Below are positions 1 to 7,245 of a stretch of DNA of 64,000 nt, piece after piece. The DNA comes from Mycobacterium colombiense (GTDB lineage Bacteria; Actinomycetota; Actinomycetes; Mycobacteriales; Mycobacteriaceae), in assembly GCF_001953985.1 (NCBI RefSeq), contig NZ_MBEI01000058.1:1-64000 (forward strand). The letters are read 5' to 3'. Each line of letters starts with the position of its first letter. Position 1 is the stretch's first letter. The notes beneath the pieces are model-generated. The model worked only from the letters and a program-made list of their open reading frames with translations, ran no database searches and was not told where the DNA came from. Position numbers and translations under genes: made by a program.

Positions 1-247
1 GCGGGCGTGCGGGCGGCCCTCTACAACCCCCGCTTCTTACGCGGTCTTCGGGTGTCCTATTCATCGGGGTTCTTCCGCCAATGCGGCGTAGCGGCCGGTC
101 TGTCGCCGGACGACGACCTGCCGGTCGGCCTGCAGATCATGGCGCCCGCCCTGGCCGACGACCGGCTGTACCGGGGGGGGGGCCGCCTACGCGGGGGCCC
201 GCGGACCGCTGCCGTCGGCGCCCACCGTCGGGACTGTCGCCGGCTAA
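1..247 (+). pseudogene. gatA: 3' end of gatA (GatCAB amidotransferase subunit A), damaged
   Basis: GatA is the amidase subunit of the tRNA-dependent amidotransferase that makes Gln-tRNA(Gln) and Asn-tRNA(Asn). Residues GLSPDDDLPVGLQIMAPALA, encoded from about position 97, are a typical mycobacterial GatA C-terminus. After LYR the reading frame breaks inside a run of ten G (173-182); a neighbouring frame then restores a plausible tail (GAAYAGARGPLPSAP...) ending at TAA 245-247. Upstream of about position 95 the sequence does not read as GatA in any frame and is less GC-rich. The gene is therefore both cut by the window start and broken in two places. Contig-end or homopolymer error is as likely as a real lesion, because the gene is normally essential where GatCAB is the only route to Gln-tRNA. 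Confidence 0.7.
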
Positions 248-285
248 ACGCGCCATGGAGCCGCCGCCCCAGGCAAAATGGGGGG

Positions 286-1317
286 ATGCGGATCGGAGTG
301 CTCACCGGAGGCGGCGACTGCCCCGGGCTCAACGCGGTCATCCGGGCAGTGGTGCGAACGTGCGACTCCCGGTACGGCTCGTCGGTGGTCGGATTCCAGG
401 ACGGTTGGCGCGGACTGCTGGAGAATCGGCGCATCCAGCTGCAGAACGACGACCGCAACGACCGCCTGCTGGCCAAGGGCGGAACCATGCTGGGCACCGC
501 CCGCGTGCACCCCGAGAAGCTGCGGGCCGGGCTGAACCAGATCAAGCAGACTCTGGACGACAACGGGATCGACGTGCTGATCCCGATCGGCGGGGAGGGC
601 ACGCTGACGGCCGCGCACTGGCTCTCGGAGGAGAACGTGCCCGTGGTCGGTGTGCCGAAGACCATCGACAACGACATCGATTGCACCGACGTGACTTTCG
701 GGCACGACACCGCGTTGACCGTCGCCACCGACGCCATCGACCGGCTGCACAGCACCGCCGAATCGCACCAGCGGGTGATGCTGGTCGAGGTGATGGGCCG
801 CCACGCCGGCTGGATCGCGTTGAACGCGGGCCTGGCTTCGGGCGCGCATATGACCCTGATCCCGGAGCAGCCCTTCGATGTCGAAGAGGTCTGCCGGCTG
901 GTCAAAAGGCGCTTCCAGCGCGGAGATTCGCATTTCATCTGCGTGGTCGCCGAGGGCGCCAAGCCCATTCCCGGATCGATTGCGTTGCGGGAAGGCGGGA
1001 TTGACGAATTCGGCCACGAGAAGTTCACCGGCGTGGCGGCCCAGCTGGGCGCCGAGGTGGAGAAGCGGATCAACAAGGACGTCCGGGTGACCGTGCTGGG
1101 CCACGTTCAGCGAGGCGGCACCCCGACGGCTTACGACCGGGTGCTGGCCACCCGGTTCGGGGTGAATGCCGCCGACGCCGCGCATGCCGGCGAATACGGC
1201 CAGATGGTGTCGCTGCGCGGGCAGGATATCGGCCGGGTGCCGCTGGCCGACGCGGTGCGTCAGCTCAAGCTGGTGCCGGAAAGCCGCTACGACGACGCCG
1301 CCGCGTTCTTCGGTTAG
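286..1317 (+). CDS. pfkA: 6-phosphofructokinase
   Basis: Phosphorylates fructose 6-phosphate to fructose 1,6-bisphosphate in cytosolic glycolysis. The 343-aa length matches mycobacterial PfkA. Visible motifs are the nucleotide loop GGGDCPGLN (residues 8-16), IGGEGT (101-106) and the catalytic PKTIDND (124-130). The Gly of GGEGT sits at the position that usually marks ATP use, whereas Lys125 is the residue found in many PPi-dependent and actinobacterial enzymes, so ATP is the likely but not certain donor. The frame is open back to position 7, but the region before ATG 286 is gatA, and MRIGVLTGGGD is the family start. It follows gatA by 38 bp, as in M. tuberculosis. Confidence 0.96.
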   Translation: MRIGVLTGGGDCPGLNAVIRAVVRTCDSRYGSSVVGFQDGWRGLLENRRIQLQNDDRNDRLLAKGGTMLGTARVHPEKLRAGLNQIKQTLDDNGIDVLIPIGGEGTLTAAHWLSEENVPVVGVPKTIDNDIDCTDVTFGHDTALTVATDAIDRLHSTAESHQRVMLVEVMGRHAGWIALNAGLASGAHMTLIPEQPFDVEEVCRLVKRRFQRGDSHFICVVAEGAKPIPGSIALREGGIDEFGHEKFTGVAAQLGAEVEKRINKDVRVTVLGHVQRGGTPTAYDRVLATRFGVNAADAAHAGEYGQMVSLRGQDIGRVPLADAVRQLKLVPESRYDDAAAFFG

Positions 1318-1450
1318 CCGCGGTGGCGGGCAAACAACCGGTGGATCTGAGTGAACCGCGGCTTGAATTTGCCGGCTAATGATCCAGGTGGTTCGCACTT
1401 GCGACCATTTGGTGGTTTCCGGACCGGTCTTTCGGGGTTATACCGGGGGT

Positions 1451-2626
1451 ATGAGCAACCGCGGTGCGATTCGCGGATTCGTTCAGCGATCCGCTGGAGG
1501 GGCGAGACCACCGAGCCCGCCGAATCAGATGCCAGATCGGCGCAGGCGGCGCGCCAACGGCGACCCCTTAGCGGCCACCGTGCCGCAGTCCCGCGGTCCG
1601 AATCAGCCCACGGCCGGCCCGCCACAACCTCCGCCGGCCGCGCCGCCGCCCCCCCAGCGGGTGGCGCCACCGCGGCCCGAGCCGATGCTGGGCGCGACGG
1701 CGCTCGACCGCTTCGACGCGCACGACACGGACTCCGCGGGGTTTAACTGGCGGCAGCTGCTTCATCGCGTCACCGGGATCGAGGTCGGCCCTGGCAAAAA
1801 CACGGCCTACGAGAACGAGCTGCGGCGGCGCATCCGCGCGACGGTGGGTAGCGCCTTTCCGATTGCCGTGCTCAACCTCAAGGGTGGGGTCGGCAAGACG
1901 ACGGTGGTGGAGGCGTTGGGGTCGACGTTCGCCGAAGTGCGCGACGACCGGGTCCTTGCCCTCGATATCGACGCCGGAGACCTGGCGGAGCGCCACGGCC
2001 GGCGCAACCCGCACAGCATGGCCGACCTGCTGCACGGCAAGCCGGCGGCGCAATACGAGGACATCCGCGCGCTGACCTATATGAACGGCTTCGGGCTGGA
2101 AGTGCTCGGGTTGCCGGACTCCGACTGGCGTCTGGAGCGCCACGACATGCTGCGGGCCTTCTCGATGCTGCGGAACCAGTACTCGCTGCTGTTGGTCGAC
2201 TGCGTCAAAACGCTCAATTCCGCTGTGATGGACGCCGTTCTACCGGAATCGCGCGCCCTGGTGGTGGTCACCAGCCCCGCCATCGATGCGGTACGTAAAA
2301 CGCGGGCGACGCTGGAGTGGTTGTGCCACAACGGCTATCAATCCTTGATGCAGTGGACGGTGCTGGCCGTCAACCATGTCGAGCCGGCCAAGGTCGACGG
2401 CGTGGCCGTCACCGAACTCGACCGCCTGTCCGCCCGCGTCGGCGCCACGGTGGTGTTGCCGTTCGACCGGCATGTGCACGATGGGCGAAGGATCGCGCTG
2501 GACCGGTTGAGCAAGGAGAGCCGGCGCAGTTACCTGGAGATGGCGGCGGTGCTGGCCGACATGTTCCCGGGCCGGGGAGGGCAGCGCGACCAATTCCCGG
2601 CGGCGCGATCACCGCGCACGGGCTGA
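1451..2626 (+). CDS. EspI-like MinD/ParA-family P-loop ATPase
   Basis: A deviant-Walker ATPase of about 391 aa. The first ~85 residues are rich in Pro, Arg and Gln and look disordered. A P-loop LKGGVGKTT follows near residues 143-151, then an LALDIDAGD segment and LLVDC as Walker-B-like strands. The overall plan (Pro-rich head, WRQLLHRVTG segment, MinD fold, closing FDRHVHDGRRIALDRL) resembles EspI (Rv3876) of ESX-1 loci, though no ESX genes are near. I recall no such gene between pfkA and gatB in M. tuberculosis, so it is probably lineage-specific. The start is uncertain: ATG 1451 is chosen, ATG 1379 is in frame, and neither has a good Shine-Dalgarno. Targets are unknown. Confidence 0.75.
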   Translation: MSNRGAIRGFVQRSAGGARPPSPPNQMPDRRRRRANGDPLAATVPQSRGPNQPTAGPPQPPPAAPPPPQRVAPPRPEPMLGATALDRFDAHDTDSAGFNWRQLLHRVTGIEVGPGKNTAYENELRRRIRATVGSAFPIAVLNLKGGVGKTTVVEALGSTFAEVRDDRVLALDIDAGDLAERHGRRNPHSMADLLHGKPAAQYEDIRALTYMNGFGLEVLGLPDSDWRLERHDMLRAFSMLRNQYSLLLVDCVKTLNSAVMDAVLPESRALVVVTSPAIDAVRKTRATLEWLCHNGYQSLMQWTVLAVNHVEPAKVDGVAVTELDRLSARVGATVVLPFDRHVHDGRRIALDRLSKESRRSYLEMAAVLADMFPGRGGQRDQFPAARSPRTG

Positions 2627-2652
2627 TGTGAGTTGACCACTAGATGTGATCG

Positions 2653-2697
2653 GTGGTGACCCGCTTCGCCCGGCTCCGCCGCGCTCGCGATCACCAC
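2653..2697 (+). repeat. Hairpin repeat element, copy A, upstream of gatB
   Basis: Perfect 7-bp stem GTGGTGA (2653-2659) / TCACCAC (2691-2697) enclosing a 31-nt loop with the core CGCCCGGCTCCGCCGCGCT. The same loop core recurs at 16716-16760 and 16772-16816, where the stem sequence differs but still pairs. The 3' arm runs directly into TAGGAT, the likely gatB -10 box. Confidence 0.8.
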
Positions 2698-2703
2698 TAG
2701 GAT
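2698..2703 (+). promoter_or_regulatory. -10 hexamer of gatB, leaderless promoter
   Basis: TAGGAT matches the mycobacterial TANNNT -10 pattern. ATG 2711 follows after 7 nt, so the transcript would begin at or next to the start codon. No Shine-Dalgarno is present, which fits leaderless translation. Inferred from spacing only. Confidence 0.6.
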
Positions 2704-2710
2704 CGAGCGC

Positions 2711-4225
2711 ATGAGTGTTGCCGCCAGCGCCGATCTGATGGACTACGACGACGTCATCGCGCGTTTCGATCCGGTACTCGGCCTCGAGGTGCACGTCGAA
2801 CTGTCCACCGTCACCAAGATGTTCTGCGGCTGCACCACCGCATTCGGCGCCGAACCCAACACCCAGGTGTGCCCCGTGTGCCTCGGCCTGCCCGGCTCGC
2901 TGCCCGTGCTCAACCAGAACGCGGTCGAGTCGGCCATTCGCATCGGTTTGGCACTGAATTGCGAGATCGTGCCCTGGTGCCGTTTCGCCCGGAAGAACTA
3001 CTTCTACCCGGACCAGCCGAAGAACTACCAGATTTCGCAGTACGACGAGCCCATCGCCATCAACGGCTACCTCGAGGCACCGCTGGAGGACGGCACCACC
3101 TGGCGGGTCGAGATCGAGCGCGCCCACATGGAGGAAGACACCGGCAAGCTCACCCACATCGGCAGCGAGACCGGCCGCATCCACGGCGCGACCACCTCGT
3201 TGATCGACTACAACCGCGCCGGTGTGCCGTTGATCGAAATCGTCACCAAGCCCATCGAGGGCGCCGGGGACCGGGCACCGCAGATCGCCCGGGCCTACGT
3301 GACGGCGTTACGAGACCTGTTGCGCGCCCTGGGCGTATCCGACGTGCGGATGGACCAAGGCTCGATGCGGTGTGATTCCAACGTGTCGCTCAAGCCGACC
3401 GGTGCGACCGAGTTCGGCACCCGGACCGAAACCAAGAACGTCAACTCGCTGAAAAGTGTTGAGGTCGCGGTGCGTTACGAAATGCAACGCCAAGCCGCCG
3501 TATTGGCGTCCGGCGGTCGAATCATCCAGGAAACCAGGCACTTTCACGAGACGGGCGGCTACACTAGTCCGGGCCGCACCAAAGAGACAGCCGAGGATTA
3601 CCGGTATTTCCCCGAGCCGGACCTGGAACCCGTCGCGCCCAGTCGTGAGCTGGTCGAGCGACTGCGTAAGACCATCCCCGAGCTGCCGTGGTTGAGCCGC
3701 AAGCGCATTCAGGACGAGTGGGGCATCTCCGACGAGGTCATGCGTGACCTGGTCAACGCCGGGGCGATCGAACTGGTCACCACGACCATCGAACACGGCG
3801 CGTCCAGCGAGCAGGCCCGCGCCTGGTGGGGAAACTTCCTGATGCAGAAGGCAAACGAGGCAAACGTCGCGCTCGACGAGCTGGCCATCACGCCCGCCCA
3901 GGTCGCCGCGGTGGTGGCGCTGGTCGACGAGGGCAAGCTGTCCACCAAGCTGGCCCGCCAGGTCGTCGAGGGTGTGTTGGCCGGCGAGGGCGAGCCCGAA
4001 GCGGTAATGACCGCCCGCGGTTTGGCGCTGGTGCGCGACGACTCGGTGACGCAGGCCGCCGTCGACGAGGCGCTGGCCGCCAATCCCGATGTGGCAGAAA
4101 AGATCCGCGGTGGCAAGGTGGCCGCGGCCGGCGCGATCGTCGGCGCGGTGATGAAGGCAACCCGCGGCCAGGCCGACGCCGCCCGGGTGCGCGAATTGGT
4201 GTTGGCCGCCTGCGGCCAGGGCTAG
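2711..4225 (+). CDS. gatB: Aspartyl/glutamyl-tRNA amidotransferase subunit B
   Basis: GatB binds misacylated Glu-tRNA(Gln) or Asp-tRNA(Asn), activates the side-chain carboxylate with ATP and receives ammonia from GatA. The 504 aa match the family. The N-terminal catalytic cradle carries GLEVHVEL and the metal-site cysteines of MFCGCTT and CPVCLGLPG. The PGRTKETAEDYRYFPEPDL region is highly diagnostic, and the last ~150 residues form the helical/YqeY tRNA-binding tail. It works with gatA at the left edge. The MinD-like gene separates it from pfkA. Confidence 0.97.
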   Translation: MSVAASADLMDYDDVIARFDPVLGLEVHVELSTVTKMFCGCTTAFGAEPNTQVCPVCLGLPGSLPVLNQNAVESAIRIGLALNCEIVPWCRFARKNYFYPDQPKNYQISQYDEPIAINGYLEAPLEDGTTWRVEIERAHMEEDTGKLTHIGSETGRIHGATTSLIDYNRAGVPLIEIVTKPIEGAGDRAPQIARAYVTALRDLLRALGVSDVRMDQGSMRCDSNVSLKPTGATEFGTRTETKNVNSLKSVEVAVRYEMQRQAAVLASGGRIIQETRHFHETGGYTSPGRTKETAEDYRYFPEPDLEPVAPSRELVERLRKTIPELPWLSRKRIQDEWGISDEVMRDLVNAGAIELVTTTIEHGASSEQARAWWGNFLMQKANEANVALDELAITPAQVAAVVALVDEGKLSTKLARQVVEGVLAGEGEPEAVMTARGLALVRDDSVTQAAVDEALAANPDVAEKIRGGKVAAAGAIVGAVMKATRGQADAARVRELVLAACGQG

Positions 4226-4263
4226 CCGAGGGTTATTCGGCCGTCGTCACGGCGGCGAGGCCG

Positions 4264-5394
4264 TCAGCTCTTGTCGTCGCTGTTGCGCGGGAATCCGCCG
4301 CCCTGCGGGAAGAGCGGGAACACCACGTCGTCCAGCTTCTCGGCGTCCCCGGCCGTCTTGTTAACCGTTGCGCCCCAGACGTTCCCATCCGGCGACATGC
4401 GCAGCGCCCAGGCGTGCGCGTGGGTGTCCTTGCGCACGACGTCGGGTTGACCGGTGACCGCCCCCGTGCCCGGCGCCAGCCGGACCGCGACCGTCAGCTT
4501 GGTGTTGATCAGGTTGACCAGCACGGTCCCGTCCATCGCCGCGCATCCGGCCACGCCGGGCTTGTCCGGCCAGGTCCACACCGTGGACACCTCCGACGTT
4601 TTGGTGATGCGCTGCAACCGGTCTGCCGTCGGGGTGCGGTCGGCGACATACAGGGAGCCGTCGACCGGGTCGGTGCACAGGCCGCCGCCGGCGCCCACCC
4701 CGGACAGCGCGGTCGTCGGTGGCGCCTGGCCCACGGTGGTGGGTTGTTCGATCCGCAGTACCTTGCCGGCCAGCGATTTGGGATCGGCGGCCGCCGCCGG
4801 GTTGCCCGCGTCGCCGGTCATCACCACCAGCGTGGTGGGGCTGGTGAAGATCAACGCTCCGGTGTTCCCGGTGGCGCCCTTGGGGATCCCGGTCAGGATG
4901 TCCTTGGGGATGTCGCCGTCGGCCACGCGGATGACCCGGTTGTCGGTCGGCGTGCTGATGTAGGCGTACATCAGGCGGTCCTGCGTGTAGGTGGGCGACA
5001 TGACGATGTCCATCAGGCCGCCATCCCCGGACCCGTCCACCGGGATCACCGTCTTCACCTTCGGCTCGGCGCTGACGGAGATCTCCTTGACCGCGCCGGT
5101 GGTGCGCTCGGCGACGAGCGCGGTTTTGCTGTCGGGGCCCATGATCAGGCCGCTGGTGCTCTCCAGGCAGCCCTGCATCACGCCGGGAGCGGGGCAGACC
5201 TTGGGAAACGGCGTGGGCGGCAGCGGCGGCGGCGGGGGAGGCGTCGAACTGGGCTGCGGCTTCAGCTCGGGGGCGGTGGTGAACGGCTGCGATTGGGCGT
5301 CGTTGAAGCGTGCGCACCCGCTCGTCGCCAGCACGAGGGCGCACAGCACGGCGAACCCGCGCCGAACCGGCCGCCCCGATCGCCCTAATCGCAT
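4264..5394 (-). CDS. lppZ: Lipoprotein LppZ, glucose/sorbosone-dehydrogenase-like beta-propeller
   Basis: Exported lipoprotein of about 376 aa. The N-terminus has basic residues, a hydrophobic stretch and the lipobox ATSGC with Cys27 as the lipidated residue. A Pro-rich linker (PQPSSTPPPPPPLPPTP) leads into a repeat-rich propeller domain (TSGLIMGPDSKTALVAERT, GDGGLMDIVMSPTY, GNTGALIFTSPTTLVVMTGD) like PQQ-type sugar dehydrogenases, but no enzymatic activity can be read from it. The frame is open further upstream to 5643, but the signal peptide fixes the start at ATG 5394. It converges on gatB and is divergent from the DoxX gene. Confidence 0.92.
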   Translation of the reverse strand: MRLGRSGRPVRRGFAVLCALVLATSGCARFNDAQSQPFTTAPELKPQPSSTPPPPPPLPPTPFPKVCPAPGVMQGCLESTSGLIMGPDSKTALVAERTTGAVKEISVSAEPKVKTVIPVDGSGDGGLMDIVMSPTYTQDRLMYAYISTPTDNRVIRVADGDIPKDILTGIPKGATGNTGALIFTSPTTLVVMTGDAGNPAAAADPKSLAGKVLRIEQPTTVGQAPPTTALSGVGAGGGLCTDPVDGSLYVADRTPTADRLQRITKTSEVSTVWTWPDKPGVAGCAAMDGTVLVNLINTKLTVAVRLAPGTGAVTGQPDVVRKDTHAHAWALRMSPDGNVWGATVNKTAGDAEKLDDVVFPLFPQGGGFPRNSDDKS

Positions 5395-5644
5395 GAACGT
5401 CAGGCTACGGACACTGCCAGTGGCGCCGCCACACACGTCCCCGTTGGCCACCGCCGAAAACTCGACCACGACGCTTCGGGCCCATGCCTGGTGCCACCTC
5501 CAGCGAACGGGCGATCTCCCGTGGCGGGCCCCTGAAACGGGCTCGGAAGGCGATTTGGGGCCGATCCGGGCCGGTTTGACGGGCAAACCACCGATTGCCA
5601 GGCGAAAGCGCCGCTCAAATCCCCAATTCAGGGCCGAATGCACT

Positions 5645-5650
5645 TACCCT
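5645..5650 (+). promoter_or_regulatory. -10 hexamer of the DoxX-family gene
   Basis: TACCCT (TANNNT) lies 7 nt before GTG 5658, with no Shine-Dalgarno, giving a probable leaderless mRNA. The rest of the 263-bp lppZ/doxX divergent gap shows no other clear signal. Confidence 0.5.
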
Positions 5651-5657
5651 GACACCC

Positions 5658-6521
5658 GTGACCAGTCAACCGAATGACGCACATTGGCAACGGCCCGGCG
5701 AATCGCCGGAGCCGACCCCGGGACGCCCTGCCTCGGCGCGGCTGGTCGATCCCGAAGATGATCTGACGCCAGTCGGCTACCCCGGCGACTTCAACCCGTC
5801 GACCGGAACCACCACCGTCATCCCCTACGGCAGCGCCCCCGCGGTCGCCGGCTCCGGGGTCGGTGGCTACAACCTGCTCGAACAGCAGGAGCCGTTGCCT
5901 TATGTCCAGCCGCATTCGGCGGCCCGGCACTCCGCCGCCGAGTCCGCCGACATCGACGACGACGATGTACACCACGACCGGTTGCACGACGTCGGTCGGC
6001 GCGGAACGCAGCATCTCGGTTTGCTGCTGCTGCGCGTGGGGCTGGGCGTGGTGCTCGGCGCCCACGGGCTGCAGAAGCTGTTCGGCTGGTGGGGCGGCTC
6101 CGGGGTGACCGGGTTCAAGAACTCACTGTCCGACGTCGGCTTCCAGCACGCCGACATCCTGGCCTACGTGAGCGCCGGCGGCGAGGCCGTCGCGGGCGTG
6201 CTGCTGATCCTGGGCCTGTTCACGCCGGTAGCCGCGGCCGGTGCGCTGGCGTTTTTGATCAACGGCCTGCTGGCCAGCGTCTCGGTGCGGCCGCACACCC
6301 GCACCTTCTCGTTCTTCCTGCCCGAGGGCCACGAATACCAGATCACCTTGATCGTCATGGCCGCCGCGGTCGTGCTGTGCGGGCCCGGCCGCTACGGCCT
6401 GGACGCGCGTCGCGGCTGGGCGCACCGACCCTTCATCGGGTCGTTCGTCGCCCTACTGGCCGGCATCGCCGCCGGTGTCGGGGTGTGGGTGGCCCTCAAC
6501 GGCGTGAACCCGATCGGCTGA
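5658..6521 (+). CDS. DoxX-family membrane protein (Rv3005c orthologue)
   Basis: Membrane protein of 287 aa. Residues 1-115 form a polar, Pro/Asp-rich cytoplasmic extension ending in IDDDDVHHD. A four-helix DoxX domain follows (LLLLRVGLGVVLGAHGLQKL, AGGEAVAGVLLILGLF, GALAFLINGLLASVSV, and a last helix near the end). The M. tuberculosis orthologue is reported to join SodA and SseA in a membrane-associated oxidoreductase complex for oxidative-stress defence; sodA and sseA are not in this window. The GTG 5658 start gives the conserved MTSQPNDAHW N-terminus; upstream in-frame codons lie in the promoter. Confidence 0.9.
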   Translation: MTSQPNDAHWQRPGESPEPTPGRPASARLVDPEDDLTPVGYPGDFNPSTGTTTVIPYGSAPAVAGSGVGGYNLLEQQEPLPYVQPHSAARHSAAESADIDDDDVHHDRLHDVGRRGTQHLGLLLLRVGLGVVLGAHGLQKLFGWWGGSGVTGFKNSLSDVGFQHADILAYVSAGGEAVAGVLLILGLFTPVAAAGALAFLINGLLASVSVRPHTRTFSFFLPEGHEYQITLIVMAAAVVLCGPGRYGLDARRGWAHRPFIGSFVALLAGIAAGVGVWVALNGVNPIG

Positions 6522-6530
6522 CCGGCCTTC

Positions 6531-6932
6531 TCACTGGTAGGGGTTGGGAACCCGCCCCGCGCTGGCCTCGGTCAGCTCGGGCAGCGTGGAGAACGTGACC
6601 GCGGGTAACCGCAGGTCGGCGCCGCTCTTGAGGTGCGCGCGTCCCCACGAACCGCGGTGGAACCGCAGCCCATCGATGTCGTCCCAGCGCACCCGCTGGC
6701 TGCCGAAAAGAGTCCGAACGGTCACGCCCTTGTCGTCGGCGACGGTGCGTAGCCGGACGATCATGGCCGACAGCAGCACCGGGAGGATCAGCAGCGGGAG
6801 CGACGGCGGCCACAGCATCACCGGAATCAGCAATCCCAAGGTCAGGAACCCGACGGCCAGATGCGCTATCGGCGACACCTTGATCACGATGGGAGCTGCG
6901 GAGGGTGTTTGGGGAGACGAACCGGTAGCCAC
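6531..6932 (-). CDS. cfp6: Low molecular weight protein antigen Cfp6 (PH-like domain)
   Basis: Small protein of 133 aa with two hydrophobic helices near the N-terminus (HLAVGFLTLGLLIPVMLWP, LPLLILPVLLSAMIV). A bacterial PH-like domain follows (GVTVRTLFGSQRVRWDDIDG, LRFHRGSWGRAHL, LRLPAVTF) and the chain ends GRVPNPYQ. This is the layout of M. tuberculosis Cfp6/Rv3004. The start is uncertain: GTG 6932 gives about 20 extra N-terminal residues compared with the M. tuberculosis protein. It converges on the DoxX gene. The molecular role is unknown. Confidence 0.85.
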   Translation of the reverse strand: MATGSSPQTPSAAPIVIKVSPIAHLAVGFLTLGLLIPVMLWPPSLPLLILPVLLSAMIVRLRTVADDKGVTVRTLFGSQRVRWDDIDGLRFHRGSWGRAHLKSGADLRLPAVTFSTLPELTEASAGRVPNPYQ

Positions 6933-7049
6933 CCCACCATCATTTCACCCGGCAGCTGGGCCCGGCCCCGCGAGCGCTCGCCGTCGCCGACCCTGCTGGT
7001 GACCGGGGCGCCGAAGGACACGGATTTGACTGCTGAGCTGTGCGAAGAC

Positions 7050-7055
7050 TACCGT
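7050..7055 (+). promoter_or_regulatory. -10 hexamer of the ilvBNC operon
   Basis: TACCGT (TANNNT) ends 8 nt before the ATG of the leader peptide at 7064, so the RNA probably begins at that ATG. Inferred. Confidence 0.5.
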
Positions 7056-7063
7056 CGGGCGCT

Positions 7064-7123
7064 ATGAATACCGCCGGAATGCCCGGGATGCTCGTAGTAA
7101 TTAGTCGGCGCGTTGGTGCCTGA
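7064..7123 (+). CDS. ilvB leader peptide (Leu-Val-Val-Ile attenuator ORF)
   Basis: A 19-codon ORF reads MNTAGMPGMLVVISRRVGA and stops at TGA 7121-7123. The consecutive codons Leu-Val-Val-Ile (7091-7102) are the three branched-chain amino acids made by the downstream operon, as expected for a ribosome-stalling sensor. Translation may start at ATG 7064 (leaderless) or at the internal ATG 7088, which would leave an 11-residue peptide. The 3' half of the ORF (7107-7122) can pair with 7149-7162, forming the antiterminator side of the switch. It is too short for ordinary gene finding. Confidence 0.85.
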   Translation: MNTAGMPGMLVVISRRVGA

Positions 7124-7200
7124 CTAGCCTTCGGCATTTCAAGCAATCCAGCACCAGCGCGCAACCCTCGTGCAGCAGAATGAGCTGTCGGGGGTTTTTT
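7107..7200 (+). promoter_or_regulatory. ilvB transcription attenuator
   Basis: Two competing pairings are visible. Segment 7107-7122 (GGCGCGTTGGTGCCTG) pairs with 7149-7162 (CAGCACCAGCGCGC). A terminator hairpin is formed by 7163-7176 (AACCCTCGTGCAGC) and 7184-7196 (GCTGTCGGGGGTT), followed by six T. A ribosome stalled at the Leu-Val-Val-Ile codons would cover sequence just before 7107 and shift the balance between the structures. The logic matches branched-chain attenuators known from Corynebacterium ilvBNC. No experimental support is available here. Confidence 0.8.
7163..7200 (+). terminator. Intrinsic terminator in the ilvB leader
   Basis: Imperfect GC-rich hairpin with a loop near AGAATGA, ending in GGGGG and TTTTTT (7195-7200). 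It lies 45 nt upstream of the ilvB start and is the stop limb of the attenuator. Confidence 0.8.
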
Positions 7201-7245
7201 GTTGCCCCTGCGAGACCTCCCAGAGTGAATAAGGACTGAACCACA

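Noticed and set aside
7..1317. A single 436-aa frame joining gatA-like and PfkA sequence
   Set aside because: The first 93 codons mix non-homologous DNA and a frame-shifted gatA end; PfkA begins naturally at ATG 286, so no fusion protein is called.
3826..5388. Long plus-strand open frame across the gatB end and lppZ
   Set aside because: Arg/Gly-rich shadow of gatB and antisense lppZ; both have clear real frames.
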